Positions 16,917 to 25,627 of a DNA stretch of 64,000 nt are shown one piece after another (the first letter of the stretch is position 1; each line of letters begins with the position of its first letter). This DNA is from Haloparvum alkalitolerans (GTDB taxonomy: Archaea; Halobacteriota; Halobacteria; Halobacteriales; Haloferacaceae), in contig NZ_JBNLIA010000014.1 in NCBI RefSeq assembly GCF_050122995.1, forward strand, positions 62,001 to 126,000. The letters run 5' to 3'. The notes beneath the pieces were generated by a model. That model was not told the origin of the DNA. It saw only the letters and a program-made list of their open reading frames with translations, and did not search any database. Position numbers and translations under genes: made by a program.

Positions 16917-17903
16917 ATGAGCGACGACCGACAGCCCGACGAACAGCACCCCGACCTGGCGGCCGCGGACGCGGTCGGCGACGAGGAGCCGCGGCTCAAG
17001 CGCGGTCCCTTCGAGCGGTGGGTCACCAACTCGATCGAGAACCCGCAGATCGCGTACAAGGCGATGTTCTACCTCGCCACCGGGTTCTTCCTGCTCACCA
17101 CGCTGTTCCCGTTCTACTGGCTGCTGATGGTGGCGCTGACGCCGCGAAACGACCTCCAGAACATCTTCCTGCTGCCCGGGGGTGAGCCGAACTTCCTCGT
17201 GTTCGTAGAGATGTTCGAGGCGGTCGCGTTCCACCGCTACATGTTCAACAGCTTCGTCATCGCGACGGTGACGACGGTGATCGTGTTGGTGATCGCCAGC
17301 CTCGCCGGCTACGTGTTCGGCCGCCTGCGGTTCAAGGGGAAGGGCCCGCTGATGCTGCTTATCCTCATCGTGTCCTTCTTCCCGCCGGCGTCGTTCTTCG
17401 TGCCGCTGAACCGGCTGTTCAACACGAACTTCGACGTGTTGCGCCCGCTGGTGTCGGACGGCTCGCTGTACAACACCCCGTTCGCGATGATGATCCCGTT
17501 CTCGGCGCTGTTCCTGCCGCTGTCGATCTTCATCCTGACGACGTTCTACTCGCAGATACCGGACGGGCTGGAGGACGCGGCCCGCGTCGAGGGGACGACC
17601 CGCATTGGTGCGCTGTTCCGCGTGATCGTTCCGCTGTCGGCGCCGGGCGTAGCGACCGCGGGCGTGTTGACGTTCATCTCCGTGTACAACGAGTACTTCT
17701 TCTCCTCGTTGATGACGGACGGCCGCGTCGATAGCTGGGCGCCCATCGTGGAGGGAATCCTCCGCTACCAGGGCCAGTACGAGGTGCTGTTCAACCTCAT
17801 GGCGGCCGCGAGCATCGTCGGGGTCCTCCCCGTCGCCATCCTCGTGGTCGTCGCACAGGAGAAGATCGTGAGCGGACTGACACAGGGGGCGGTGAAGGAG
17901 TAA
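16917..17903 (+). CDS. Sugar ABC transporter permease (MalG type)
   Basis: A 328-residue partner permease of the MalG/UgpE group. After a charged cytoplasmic N terminus (about 45 residues) there are six membrane segments. The EAA loop LEDAARVEGTTRIGALFRVI is typical of the second permease of such importers. The start codon follows directly after the previous stop. The gene ends two bases before the start of the ATPase gene, so translation of the whole importer is likely coupled. Confidence 0.92.
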   Translation: MSDDRQPDEQHPDLAAADAVGDEEPRLKRGPFERWVTNSIENPQIAYKAMFYLATGFFLLTTLFPFYWLLMVALTPRNDLQNIFLLPGGEPNFLVFVEMFEAVAFHRYMFNSFVIATVTTVIVLVIASLAGYVFGRLRFKGKGPLMLLILIVSFFPPASFFVPLNRLFNTNFDVLRPLVSDGSLYNTPFAMMIPFSALFLPLSIFILTTFYSQIPDGLEDAARVEGTTRIGALFRVIVPLSAPGVATAGVLTFISVYNEYFFSSLMTDGRVDSWAPIVEGILRYQGQYEVLFNLMAAASIVGVLPVAILVVVAQEKIVSGLTQGAVKE

Positions 17904-17905
17904 CC

Positions 17906-19033
17906 ATGGCGAACGTAACGCTCGAACACATCACCAAGCGGTACGAGGACGTAACGGCAGTCGACGACATGAACCTCGACATCGAGGACGGCGAATTCGT
18001 CACCTTCGTCGGCCCATCGGGGTGCGGGAAGTCGACCACGATGGAGACGATCGCGGGCCTGACGCTGCCCACCGAGGGGACCATCGAGATCGGCGGGCGC
18101 GACGTGACGGACCTGCCCCCGAAGGACCGGGGGATCTCGATGGTGTTCCAGAACATCGCGCTGTTCCCCCACATGGACGTGTACGACAACATCTCCTTCG
18201 GGCTCCGCCTGCGCGAGTACGACCAGGAGGAGATCGACCGCCGCGTCGAGGAGGCGGCGGACATCGTCCAGTTGGAGGGGATGATGGACCGGATGCCCGA
18301 GGAGATGTCCGGCGGTCAGCGCCAGCGCGTCGCCATCGCGCGCGCCATCGTGCGCAACCCGGACGTGTTCCTGATGGACGAACCGCTGGCGAACCTCGAC
18401 GCGAAGCTCCGCGTCCACATGCGGACGGAGCTCCAGCGGCTCCACAAGGAACTCGACACGACGATCGTCTACGTCACCCACGACCAGGCCGAGGCGATGA
18501 CGATGTCGGACCGCATCGCGGTCATCGACAGCGGACAGCTCCAGCAGATCGACCCGCCGCTCGTCTGTTACAACGAGCCGACGAACCTGTTCGTCGCCGG
18601 CTTCATCGGCTCGCCGTCGATGAACTTCGTCGAGGGCGAGGTGACCGCGGACGGCTTCGACGCCGAACACGTCACCGTCGACTTCGACCCCGACGCCTAC
18701 GACGTGTCGGTGGGCGACGAGGTGACGCTCGGGATCCGTCCCGAGGACGTCTACCTCGCGGACGGCGTCGAGTCGGTCGAGGACCCGTCCGCGGTCGTCA
18801 ACGCGTGGACCGACGTGCTCGAACCGATGGGCAACGAGGTGTTCGTCTACCTCAAGCTCGCGCAGGATGCCGAGCTCCGCATCGACGAGCGCGACAGCGA
18901 CCAGCTGCTGATGAGCGTCGACCCGGACGTCGAGGTCGAGGAGGACGGCGAGATAGACGTCGTGCTCGACCGGAGTCGCGTCCACCTCTTCGACACCGGC
19001 TCCGGGGACGCCATCGTCCACGGGCTGGACTGA
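17906..19033 (+). CDS. Sugar ABC transporter ATP-binding protein (MalK/UgpC type)
   Basis: A 375-residue ATPase. Walker A is GPSGCGKST, the signature is MSGGQRQRV, Walker B is VFLMDEPLANLD, and the switch histidine is in VTHDQAEAM. A C-terminal TOBE/OB regulatory domain (about residues 240-375, LGIRPEDVYLADG) is characteristic of MalK/UgpC/MsmK subunits that drive carbohydrate uptake. It completes the importer begun at 14430. The gene is followed by about 100 bp containing the second palindrome. Confidence 0.94.
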   Translation: MANVTLEHITKRYEDVTAVDDMNLDIEDGEFVTFVGPSGCGKSTTMETIAGLTLPTEGTIEIGGRDVTDLPPKDRGISMVFQNIALFPHMDVYDNISFGLRLREYDQEEIDRRVEEAADIVQLEGMMDRMPEEMSGGQRQRVAIARAIVRNPDVFLMDEPLANLDAKLRVHMRTELQRLHKELDTTIVYVTHDQAEAMTMSDRIAVIDSGQLQQIDPPLVCYNEPTNLFVAGFIGSPSMNFVEGEVTADGFDAEHVTVDFDPDAYDVSVGDEVTLGIRPEDVYLADGVESVEDPSAVVNAWTDVLEPMGNEVFVYLKLAQDAELRIDERDSDQLLMSVDPDVEVEEDGEIDVVLDRSRVHLFDTGSGDAIVHGLD

Positions 19034-19107
19034 CTCCGGCCCCGGCCGGCGGGTTTCGGCTCCGGCCACGCCGGCGTCCCGACCCCGCCGCCGGAACGTG
19101 AATCTTA

Positions 19108-19121
19108 ACAACAATCGTTGT
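19108..19121. promoter_or_regulatory. Second copy of the palindromic operator
   Basis: ACAACAA|TCGTTGT is a 14-bp inverted repeat. It shares ACAACA and GTnGT at identical distances from the centre with the site at 14366-14379. It lies at or just downstream of the expected TATA position (TCTTAAC) of the dehydrogenase gene starting at 19135, a place suited to a repressor. Confidence 0.6.
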
Positions 19122-19134
19122 GAAAACTGTTCTC

Positions 19135-20199
19135 ATGGACGATCCCAACGACGTTCGGGTCGGCATCGTCGGCCTCGGCGGTATCGGCCACCACCACGCG
19201 AACCGACTCGCGGAGCGGGGCGCGAACCTCGTCGGCGGCATGGACATCGACGCCGACGCGCGCACGCGGTTCGCCGAGGCGTTCGACGCGCCGGTGTACG
19301 AGGAGGCCGAACACCTCTACGCCGAGGCGGACGCCGTCCTCGTGACGACGCCGAACCGGTTCCACGAGGAGTACGCGCTCTCGGCGCTCGAGGCGGGCCT
19401 CGACGTGCTGCTGGAGAAGCCCCTCGCGCACGACCTCGAGAGCGCAGAGCGCATCGTCGAGGCCGCCCGCGAGGCCGACGGCTTCTGCATGGTCGGGTTC
19501 AACAATCGCTTCGCGGAGCCGGTGCAAGTCCTGAAACACGAGCAGGCGGAGGGCCGGTTCGGCGACGTGCGCCACGTCGAGGCGAACTACGTGCGCCGGC
19601 GCGGCATCCCCGGCCGCGGGTCGTGGTTCACGTCGAAGGGCGTCGCGGGCGGCGGTTCGCTCATCGACATCGGGGTCCACGCCATCGACCTCGCGCTCTA
19701 CTTCCTCGACTACCCCGAGGTCGTCGAGGTCTCGGGCGTCACCCGCTCGGCGTTCGGCGGCCGCGACGACTACACGTTCGTCGAGATGTGGGGCGAGGAC
19801 GCTGGTCCGGAGGGGTTCGACGTGGACGACTCCGCGTCGGCGTTCATCCGCGGCGCGGACGGCCGCACCGTCTCGCTGGAAGTCGCGTGGGCGACCAACC
19901 GCCCGACGAACGACGAGTTCGTGATCCGCGGGAGCGACGCGGGCGCGCGGTTCGACCGCGACAGCCACGACCTCACGATCTTCGAGTCGAGGACCGGCGG
20001 CGGCCACCACCACGCCGACCAGCGGATCGAGACGCGCGAGAACGACACCCACGCCACCGAGCAGGGGGTCTTCCTCGAGGCGGTCGCCGAGGGCGAGGCG
20101 CCGACGATCAACACCGTCGAGCAGGCGCTGACGGTGCAGAAGGTGATCGACGGCATCTACCGCTCCTCCGAGCAGGGCGGCGCCGTGCGGCTGGACTGA
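19135..20199 (+). CDS. Gfo/Idh/MocA family dehydrogenase
   Basis: A 354-residue NAD(P)-dependent oxidoreductase. VGIVGLGGIGHHHANRL is the Rossmann nucleotide loop, LLEKPLAHDLE carries the catalytic lysine of the EKP motif, and GGSLIDIGVHAIDLALYFLD is the substrate-side GGxxxDxGxH motif. Family members oxidise sugars or polyols such as inositol or glucose-type substrates. I start it at the ATG at 19135 rather than the GTG at 19120, because the GTG lies inside the operator. Its position directly downstream of the importer suggests it acts on the imported compound. Confidence 0.88.
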   Translation: MDDPNDVRVGIVGLGGIGHHHANRLAERGANLVGGMDIDADARTRFAEAFDAPVYEEAEHLYAEADAVLVTTPNRFHEEYALSALEAGLDVLLEKPLAHDLESAERIVEAAREADGFCMVGFNNRFAEPVQVLKHEQAEGRFGDVRHVEANYVRRRGIPGRGSWFTSKGVAGGGSLIDIGVHAIDLALYFLDYPEVVEVSGVTRSAFGGRDDYTFVEMWGEDAGPEGFDVDDSASAFIRGADGRTVSLEVAWATNRPTNDEFVIRGSDAGARFDRDSHDLTIFESRTGGGHHHADQRIETRENDTHATEQGVFLEAVAEGEAPTINTVEQALTVQKVIDGIYRSSEQGGAVRLD

Positions 20200-20283
20200 C
20201 GCCGGAACCGACGCCCTGGCTCATCGCCGCCGGCGGTCACCTCATCCTGAAGGTTTATTCGGTTCGTAGTACAAGCGCCGCAC

Positions 20284-21255
20284 ATGGATATCGGCGTACT
20301 CACCGTTCCGCTCGGCGACCAGTCCGTCGAGGAGGCGTTCGCGTACCTCGAGGAACTCGGGGTCGACGCGGTCGAACTCGGCGTCGGCGGCTGGCCCGGC
20401 GAGGACCACCTCGACCGCGAGCGACACCTCGAGAGCTCCGAGGCGCGCGAAGAACTGCTGGCGGCCGTCGAGGAGCACGACCTGCGCATCTCCGCGCTGG
20501 CGACGCACAACAACCCGCTCCACCCCGATGAGGAGCGCGCCGCCGAGGCCGACCGCGAACTGCGCGAGGCGGTCGAACTCGCGGACCTGCTCGGCGTGGA
20601 CACGGTCACCTGCTTCTCCGGACTGCCGGCGGGGGCACCCGGGGACTCGACCCCGAACTGGATCACGGCACCGTGGCCGACCGAGCACAAGGAGGCGCTC
20701 GACTACCAGTGGGAGGAGGTCGCGATCCCCTACTGGCGCGACCTGGCGGCCCACGCCGAGGAGCACGCGGTGGACATCGCCATCGAGATGCACCCCAACA
20801 TGCTCGTCTACGAGCCGGAGGGAATGTTACGGCTCCGCGCGGAGACCAGCGAGCGGATCGGCGCGAACTTCGACCCCTCGCACCTCTACTGGCAGGGGAT
20901 CGACGTGACGGAGGCGATCCGCCTGCTCGGCGAGCGCGGCGCGATCCACCACGTCCACGCGAAGGACACGAAGGTGTACGAGTCGAAGGCGCGCGAGAAG
21001 GGCGTCCTCGACACGGCCGACTACACGAACGAGCCGGAGCGCTCCTGGCTGTTCCGCTCCATCGGCTACGGGCACGGCGAGGCGCACTGGAAGGACGTGG
21101 TCTCGACGCTCCGGATGGTCGGCTACGAGGGCGCGCTCTCCATCGAGCACGAGGACAGCCTTACCTCCTCGCGCGAGGGGCTCGAGAAGGCCGTCGACGT
21201 GCTCTCGCGGGCCGTCTTCGAGACGACGCCGGGCGACGCCTACTGGGCGGAGTGA
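20284..21255 (+). CDS. Sugar phosphate isomerase/epimerase (xylose isomerase-like TIM barrel)
   Basis: A 323-residue protein of the AP-endonuclease-2/xylose-isomerase fold. The metal ligands fit VDIAIEMHPNMLVYEPE (Glu), NFDPSHLYWQGID (Asp/His), HHVHAKDTKVYE (His) and ALSIEHEDS (Glu). Such enzymes act as inosose dehydratases, sugar epimerases or 3-keto-sugar-processing enzymes, and which one applies here is not clear. A TATA-like GGTTTATTC lies about 27 bp before the ATG. The following dehydrogenase begins six bases after the stop, so they form an operon. Confidence 0.87.
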   Translation: MDIGVLTVPLGDQSVEEAFAYLEELGVDAVELGVGGWPGEDHLDRERHLESSEAREELLAAVEEHDLRISALATHNNPLHPDEERAAEADRELREAVELADLLGVDTVTCFSGLPAGAPGDSTPNWITAPWPTEHKEALDYQWEEVAIPYWRDLAAHAEEHAVDIAIEMHPNMLVYEPEGMLRLRAETSERIGANFDPSHLYWQGIDVTEAIRLLGERGAIHHVHAKDTKVYESKAREKGVLDTADYTNEPERSWLFRSIGYGHGEAHWKDVVSTLRMVGYEGALSIEHEDSLTSSREGLEKAVDVLSRAVFETTPGDAYWAE

Positions 21256-21261
21256 TCCCCG

Positions 21262-22404
21262 ATGAGCGAGACTCCCCCCGACGAACCCCTGAAGGTCGGC
21301 GTCCTCGGCTACCGGTTCATGGGCAAGGCGCACGCCAACGCGCTGGCGCGGCTCCCCATGTTCTTCCCCGACGCGCCCGCGGTCGAGCGCCACACCCTGA
21401 TCGGCCGGAACGAGGCGGCGCTCGCGGACGCCGCGGAGCGGTTCGGTTTCGCCCACACGGAGACCGACTGGGAAGCCGCGCTGGAAGAGGTCGACGTGTT
21501 CTACAACCTCGGCCCGAACCACGTCCACGCGGAGCCCTCCATCGCGGCGCTGGAGGCCGGGATCCCGGTCTTCTGTGAGAAGCCGCTCGCGCCGACCCTC
21601 GAGGAGGCCGCGGCGATGCGCGACGCCGCCGCGGCCGCGGACGTGCCCGCCGGCTGCGCGTTCAACTACCGGTTCGTCCCCGCGATCCGCCACGCGCGGA
21701 ACCTGATCGCGAACGGCGACCTCGGCGAGATCAGGCAGGTCCGCGGGCGCTACCTGCAGGACTGGCTCGTGGACGAGGAGGCGCCGTGGGCGTGGCGGAT
21801 GGACGCCGACATGGCCGGCTCCGGCGCGCTCGGCGACCTCGGCGCCCACACCGTCGACCTGCTGGACTTCCTCGTCGCGGACGAGACCGGCCCGATCGAG
21901 AGCCTGTCCGGCCAGCTCCGGACGTTCGTCGGCGAGCGCCCGGTCTTCGACGACGCGGGCGGGATCGAGGAGTACCGCGACGTGACCGTCGACGACGCCT
22001 ACACCGCGCAGGTGCGCTACGAGAGCGGCGCGGTCGGGACGCTGGAGGCGACCCGGATGGCGACCGGCCACAAGAACGACCACACCGTCGAGGTCCACGG
22101 ATCGAAGGGGAGCCTGCGCTTCTCGCTGGAGCGGCTCAACGAACTGGAGGTGCTCCGCGAGGGCGACCGCGGCTACGAGACGGTGCTGGTCACCGACGAG
22201 GAGGACCCCTACCTCGACCACTGGTGGCCGCCGGGCCACGTCCTCGGCTGGGAGCACACGTTCGTCCACGAGAACTACGAGTTCCTCTCGGCGGTCGCGG
22301 AAGGACGCGAGTTCTCGCCCTCCTTCGCGGAGGCGTACGAGGTCCAGCGCGTCCTCGACGCCGTGGAGCGCTCCGACGAGAGCGGCGAGCGCGTCGAGCT
22401 GTAG
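21262..22404 (+). CDS. Gfo/Idh/MocA family dehydrogenase (second)
   Basis: A 380-residue oxidoreductase of the same family as the gene at 19135 but clearly a different subgroup. The nucleotide loop is VGVLGYRFMGKAHANAL, the catalytic motif is CEKPLAPT, and the later block is GSGALGDLGAHTVDLLDFLV. The glycine pattern of its first loop is unusual (GYRFMGKAH in place of GxGxxG). The two dehydrogenases and the isomerase could form a short oxidation-isomerisation route for the imported compound (inference from context). Confidence 0.88.
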   Translation: MSETPPDEPLKVGVLGYRFMGKAHANALARLPMFFPDAPAVERHTLIGRNEAALADAAERFGFAHTETDWEAALEEVDVFYNLGPNHVHAEPSIAALEAGIPVFCEKPLAPTLEEAAAMRDAAAAADVPAGCAFNYRFVPAIRHARNLIANGDLGEIRQVRGRYLQDWLVDEEAPWAWRMDADMAGSGALGDLGAHTVDLLDFLVADETGPIESLSGQLRTFVGERPVFDDAGGIEEYRDVTVDDAYTAQVRYESGAVGTLEATRMATGHKNDHTVEVHGSKGSLRFSLERLNELEVLREGDRGYETVLVTDEEDPYLDHWWPPGHVLGWEHTFVHENYEFLSAVAEGREFSPSFAEAYEVQRVLDAVERSDESGERVEL

Positions 22405-22434
22405 CGGCGCTCCGCGACGCCTCTCACGCGAGGG

Positions 22435-22616
22435 CCATTTCTGTCGGGGTTGTGAGCGGACCATTTCTGTCGGGGTCGTGAGCGGACCATTTCTGTCGGG
22501 GTCGTGAGCGGACCATTTCTGTCGGGGTCGTGAGCGGACCATTTCTGTCGGGGTCGTGAGCGGACCATTTCTGTCGGGGTCGTGAGCGGACCGTTTCTGT
22601 CGGGGTCGCGGACGGG
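22435..22616. repeat. 26-bp tandem repeat array, seven copies
   Basis: The unit is CCATTTCTGTCGGGGTCGTGAGCGGA, given here as its first 20 bases CCATTTCTGTCGGGGTCGTG plus AGCGGA. Copies begin at 22435, 22461, 22487, 22513, 22539, 22565 and 22591. The first has one base change (GTTG for GTCG), copies 2-6 are identical and the last is degenerate. There are no spacers. The array lies between the dehydrogenase stop and the YIP1 gene, and 26 is not a multiple of three. Confidence 0.97.
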
Positions 22617-22684
22617 CTCCCCACCGTGCCGGTCACAAAAACGCAACCGCAACCGGGTTATGGACCGTCCCCCTAACGGCGTCC

Positions 22685-23338
22685 GTGACCACCTGGATCG
22701 AGGACCCGCAGGGCGGCCGCGCTCGGGGGCCGCGGGCGCTTGCTCGCGCGTGGGCGGAGGTGCTGGTCCGGCCGCGGCGATTCTTCAGAAACGGCGTCGG
22801 CCCGGGCGACCAGGCGCCCGCGCTCACGTTCGCGGTCGTCGTCGCGCTCGCGCACGCCGCGGGGTGGATGGCCGCCGACCCCAGTGCGGTGCCGGGGATC
22901 ACGGAGTCGATGGCCGTCTCCGTGCTGATCGCGCTGCTGGCGACGGGGGTGCTGGCGGCGCCGGTCGGCCTCCACCTCACGGCCGCGGTCGCGACGGTCT
23001 CGACCGTCCTCGCCAGCCTCGAGCGCCGCGCCCCGCCCGCTGACCCCGCGGCGGCCGGCGTACTGGCACGGCTCGGCCTCGGCTTCCGCGAGCGCGGCGG
23101 CGTCAGCGAGACGGTGCAAGTCGTCGCGTACGCGAGCGCGCCCTTCGCGCTCGCGGGACCGCCCGTCCCCGCGCTCAGGCTCGCGGCCGGCGCGTACGCG
23201 ACCGGCCTGCTCCTCGTCGGACTCAGAACCGTCCACGGGACGACGTGGCCGCGGACGCTGGTGGCGGGGCTCCCGGCCGCGCTGGTGGGCTACGGCGTCG
23301 CCTACCGCGCGGTCGCGCCGCTGCTCGCGCTCGGCTGA
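22685..23338 (+). CDS. YIP1-family membrane protein
   Basis: A 217-residue protein. The N-terminal soluble part (RAWAEVLVRPRRFFRN) carries the YIP1-type W-x-x-V-L-x-x-P-x-x-F-F block. Five hydrophobic segments follow. The domain occurs widely in archaeal and bacterial membrane proteins of unknown function. The start is a GTG at 22685, shortly after the 26-bp repeat array. The region between the array and the start is GC-rich with no clear TATA element, so the transcription start is uncertain. Confidence 0.75.
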   Translation: MTTWIEDPQGGRARGPRALARAWAEVLVRPRRFFRNGVGPGDQAPALTFAVVVALAHAAGWMAADPSAVPGITESMAVSVLIALLATGVLAAPVGLHLTAAVATVSTVLASLERRAPPADPAAAGVLARLGLGFRERGGVSETVQVVAYASAPFALAGPPVPALRLAAGAYATGLLLVGLRTVHGTTWPRTLVAGLPAALVGYGVAYRAVAPLLALG

Positions 23339-23458
23339 TCCGAACGCGCCGGCACAGGTGGCTGGGCGGTCTCGCGCGCCCCCCGTCGCGGCGCGTGCCC
23401 GTTCGGGCGCGAGCGGCTTTCGACAACCGTTTTAGGCGGGAGGGTCTCCATCCACCAA

Positions 23459-25627
23459 ATGGGATCCTGTATCATCTGCGGCGCCTCCGTGGACGGTCGC
23501 ATTTGCGACTCCCACGAGGAGGACGTCGGCTTCGAGTTCCGCGGGGACAGCCCGCACCAACTGGTCTCGGGACGCTACTACCGCGGCACCGTCGACGGCT
23601 ACGCCGACTTCGGCGTGTTCGTCGATCTGGCACCCGGCGTGACCGGGCTGCTCCACCGTTCCGAACTCGACCGCCGCCTCGACTCGCTGGACTGGGAGCC
23701 GAGCGACACCGTCTACGTGCAGGTGAAGAACGTCCGCGACAACGGCAACGTCGACCTCGCGTGGTCGATCCGCCAGGCGGAGCGCGACTTCCGCGGCCAC
23801 CTCGTGCAGGAGGACGGCACCGAGTTCGTCCCCGGCGAGGAGGCCGACGAGGAGGAAAAGGAACCGGAGACTGCGGTGTCTGAAGCGGAACCGGCCGAGG
23901 AAGCGTCCGCCGAGGACGAGTCGTCGGCATCCCCCGAGCCCGAAGGGGCGGAGTCCGGGTTCGAGGCCGCGGACGTGGTCGACGCCGAGGAGCCCGAAGT
24001 CGTCGAGGAAGAGGCCGAGCGGGACGAGGAACCGTCCGAGTCCGCCGCCGAGACGTCCGCGGAGGAGCCGACGGAGGGTGAGACCGAAGCGGCCGAGACC
24101 GCGCACGAGGTGCCGGCCGAGGCCGAGGCGGCTCCCGAGCACGTCCTCGTCGAGTCGCTCGGTGACCGCGTCGGCGACGAGGTCCGGATCGAGGGCGAGG
24201 TCGTGAGCGTCCGCCAGACCGGCGGCCCGACCGTCTTCGAGGTGCGCGACCGCACGGGCGTCGTCGACTGCGCGGCGTTCGTCGAGCCGGGCGTCCGGGC
24301 GTACCCCGGCGTCGAACTCGGCGACGTAGTTCGTCTCGACGGCGAGGTCGAACTCCGCCACGACGAGATCCAGGTCGAGACCGAGGCGCTCGCGGTGCTC
24401 GAAGGCGACGAGGCCGCCGCCGTCCAGCAGCGGCTCGCCGACGCGCTCACCGACCGCGCCCGCCCCGACGCCGTCGACCCGCTCGGCGACGACGAGACGG
24501 TCGCGGCGCTCTCGGAGGGCCTGCTCGACGCGGCCGAGGCGATCCGGCGCGCGGTGCTGGAGTCGCGCCCGGTCGTCGTCCGGCACCCGGCGACCGCGGA
24601 CGGCTACGTGGCCGGCGCGGCCGTCGAGCGCGCGACGCTCCCGCTGGTCCGCGAGGAGCACGCCAAGCGCGACGCCGTCTACCACTACTTCACCCGCCGC
24701 CCGCTGGAGGGCGCGGTGTACGACATGGACGCGGCGACCAACGACGCGACGCGCATGCTGCAGGACCGCGACCGCCACGACGAGAAGCTCCCGCTGTTCC
24801 TGCTCGTCGGCACCGGCTCGACCGTCGAGTCCGAGGACGGCCTCGGCCTGCTGGACGTGTACGACGCCGACGCCGTGGTCGTCGACGCGGCCGTCGCCGA
24901 CCCCGAGACGCGCGAGACGGTCGACACGCTCGTCTCGCCCGAGTTGGCCGACGTGGACGGCTCGCTCTCGACGGGCGCGCTCGTCGCCTCGCTGGCGGCG
25001 GCCGTCAACGAGGACGTGCGCGGGGACCTCGAGCACCTCCCGGCGGTGAGCTACTGGGAGGAGACGCCGGACGCCTACGTCGAGGCGGCCGCCGAGGCCG
25101 GCTACGACGCCGAGCGCGTCGCGGAGCTCCGCGAGGCCATCGCGCTGGAGGCGTACTACCAGTCCTACCAGGACAAGCGGGAACTCGTCACCGACCTCCT
25201 GTTCGAGGACGGCGGCGACCTCGCCGCGCACGTCTCCGAGCAGTTCCGCGAGAAACTGGAGACCGAGGTGCAGACTGCGGAGGCGAACCTCGAGACCGAG
25301 CACGTCGACAACGTCACCTTCGACGTGCTCGACACCGAGGCGTACACCCACAAGTACGACTTCCCGCCGACGCCGCTGCTCCTCGACGAACTGCACCGCC
25401 GGAACCGCGAGGGCGACTACGCCACCGTCGGCATCGGCATGGACGAGCTGTACGTCCGCACGACCGCGGACGTCTCCGTCCGCGAGGTCGCCGCCGAGGC
25501 CGCCGAGATCGCGCCCGAGGCCGACATCTCGGTCGCCGGCGTCCGCGAGGGGAAGATCGAGTTCCTCTCGGGCGCCCGCGAGGCGGTCGAGAACGCGGTC
25601 GTCGCCGCCGTCGCCGACCAGTTCTGA
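23459..25627 (+). CDS. DHH/RecJ-like protein with zinc ribbon, S1 and OB domains; catalytic motifs degenerate
   Basis: A 722-residue protein in five parts. Residues 4-19 hold a small metal-binding knuckle (CIIC...CDSH). Residues about 37-105 form an S1 RNA-binding-like domain (YYRGTVDGYADFGVFVDL). An acidic linker runs to about 225. An OB-fold nucleic-acid-binding domain (EVVSVRQTGGPTVFEV) covers 226-310. A DHH phosphoesterase domain follows, ending in a DHHA1-like segment (about 650-722). In the DHH domain the first metal motif reads H376-P-A-T-A-D-G, and the DHH motif itself is D476-A-A, so two histidines and an aspartate are lost. It is probably a non-catalytic nucleic-acid-binding relative of RecJ/GAN, much as eukaryotic Cdc45 is. 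Confidence 0.8.
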   Translation: MGSCIICGASVDGRICDSHEEDVGFEFRGDSPHQLVSGRYYRGTVDGYADFGVFVDLAPGVTGLLHRSELDRRLDSLDWEPSDTVYVQVKNVRDNGNVDLAWSIRQAERDFRGHLVQEDGTEFVPGEEADEEEKEPETAVSEAEPAEEASAEDESSASPEPEGAESGFEAADVVDAEEPEVVEEEAERDEEPSESAAETSAEEPTEGETEAAETAHEVPAEAEAAPEHVLVESLGDRVGDEVRIEGEVVSVRQTGGPTVFEVRDRTGVVDCAAFVEPGVRAYPGVELGDVVRLDGEVELRHDEIQVETEALAVLEGDEAAAVQQRLADALTDRARPDAVDPLGDDETVAALSEGLLDAAEAIRRAVLESRPVVVRHPATADGYVAGAAVERATLPLVREEHAKRDAVYHYFTRRPLEGAVYDMDAATNDATRMLQDRDRHDEKLPLFLLVGTGSTVESEDGLGLLDVYDADAVVVDAAVADPETRETVDTLVSPELADVDGSLSTGALVASLAAAVNEDVRGDLEHLPAVSYWEETPDAYVEAAAEAGYDAERVAELREAIALEAYYQSYQDKRELVTDLLFEDGGDLAAHVSEQFREKLETEVQTAEANLETEHVDNVTFDVLDTEAYTHKYDFPPTPLLLDELHRRNREGDYATVGIGMDELYVRTTADVSVREVAAEAAEIAPEADISVAGVREGKIEFLSGAREAVENAVVAAVADQF

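Noticed and set aside
14412..17234. Long minus-strand open frame opposite the sugar importer genes
   Set aside because: It overlaps three certain genes in antisense, and its protein is low-complexity arginine-rich sequence. It has no promoter or motif support.
19120..19134. Upstream GTG start for the first dehydrogenase
   Set aside because: The GTG falls inside the operator palindrome, and the added five residues precede the conserved start. The ATG at 19135 is a better fit.
22435..22616. Possible CRISPR array
   Set aside because: The repeats are directly adjacent with no spacers between them, so this is a tandem minisatellite and not CRISPR. No cas genes are in the window.
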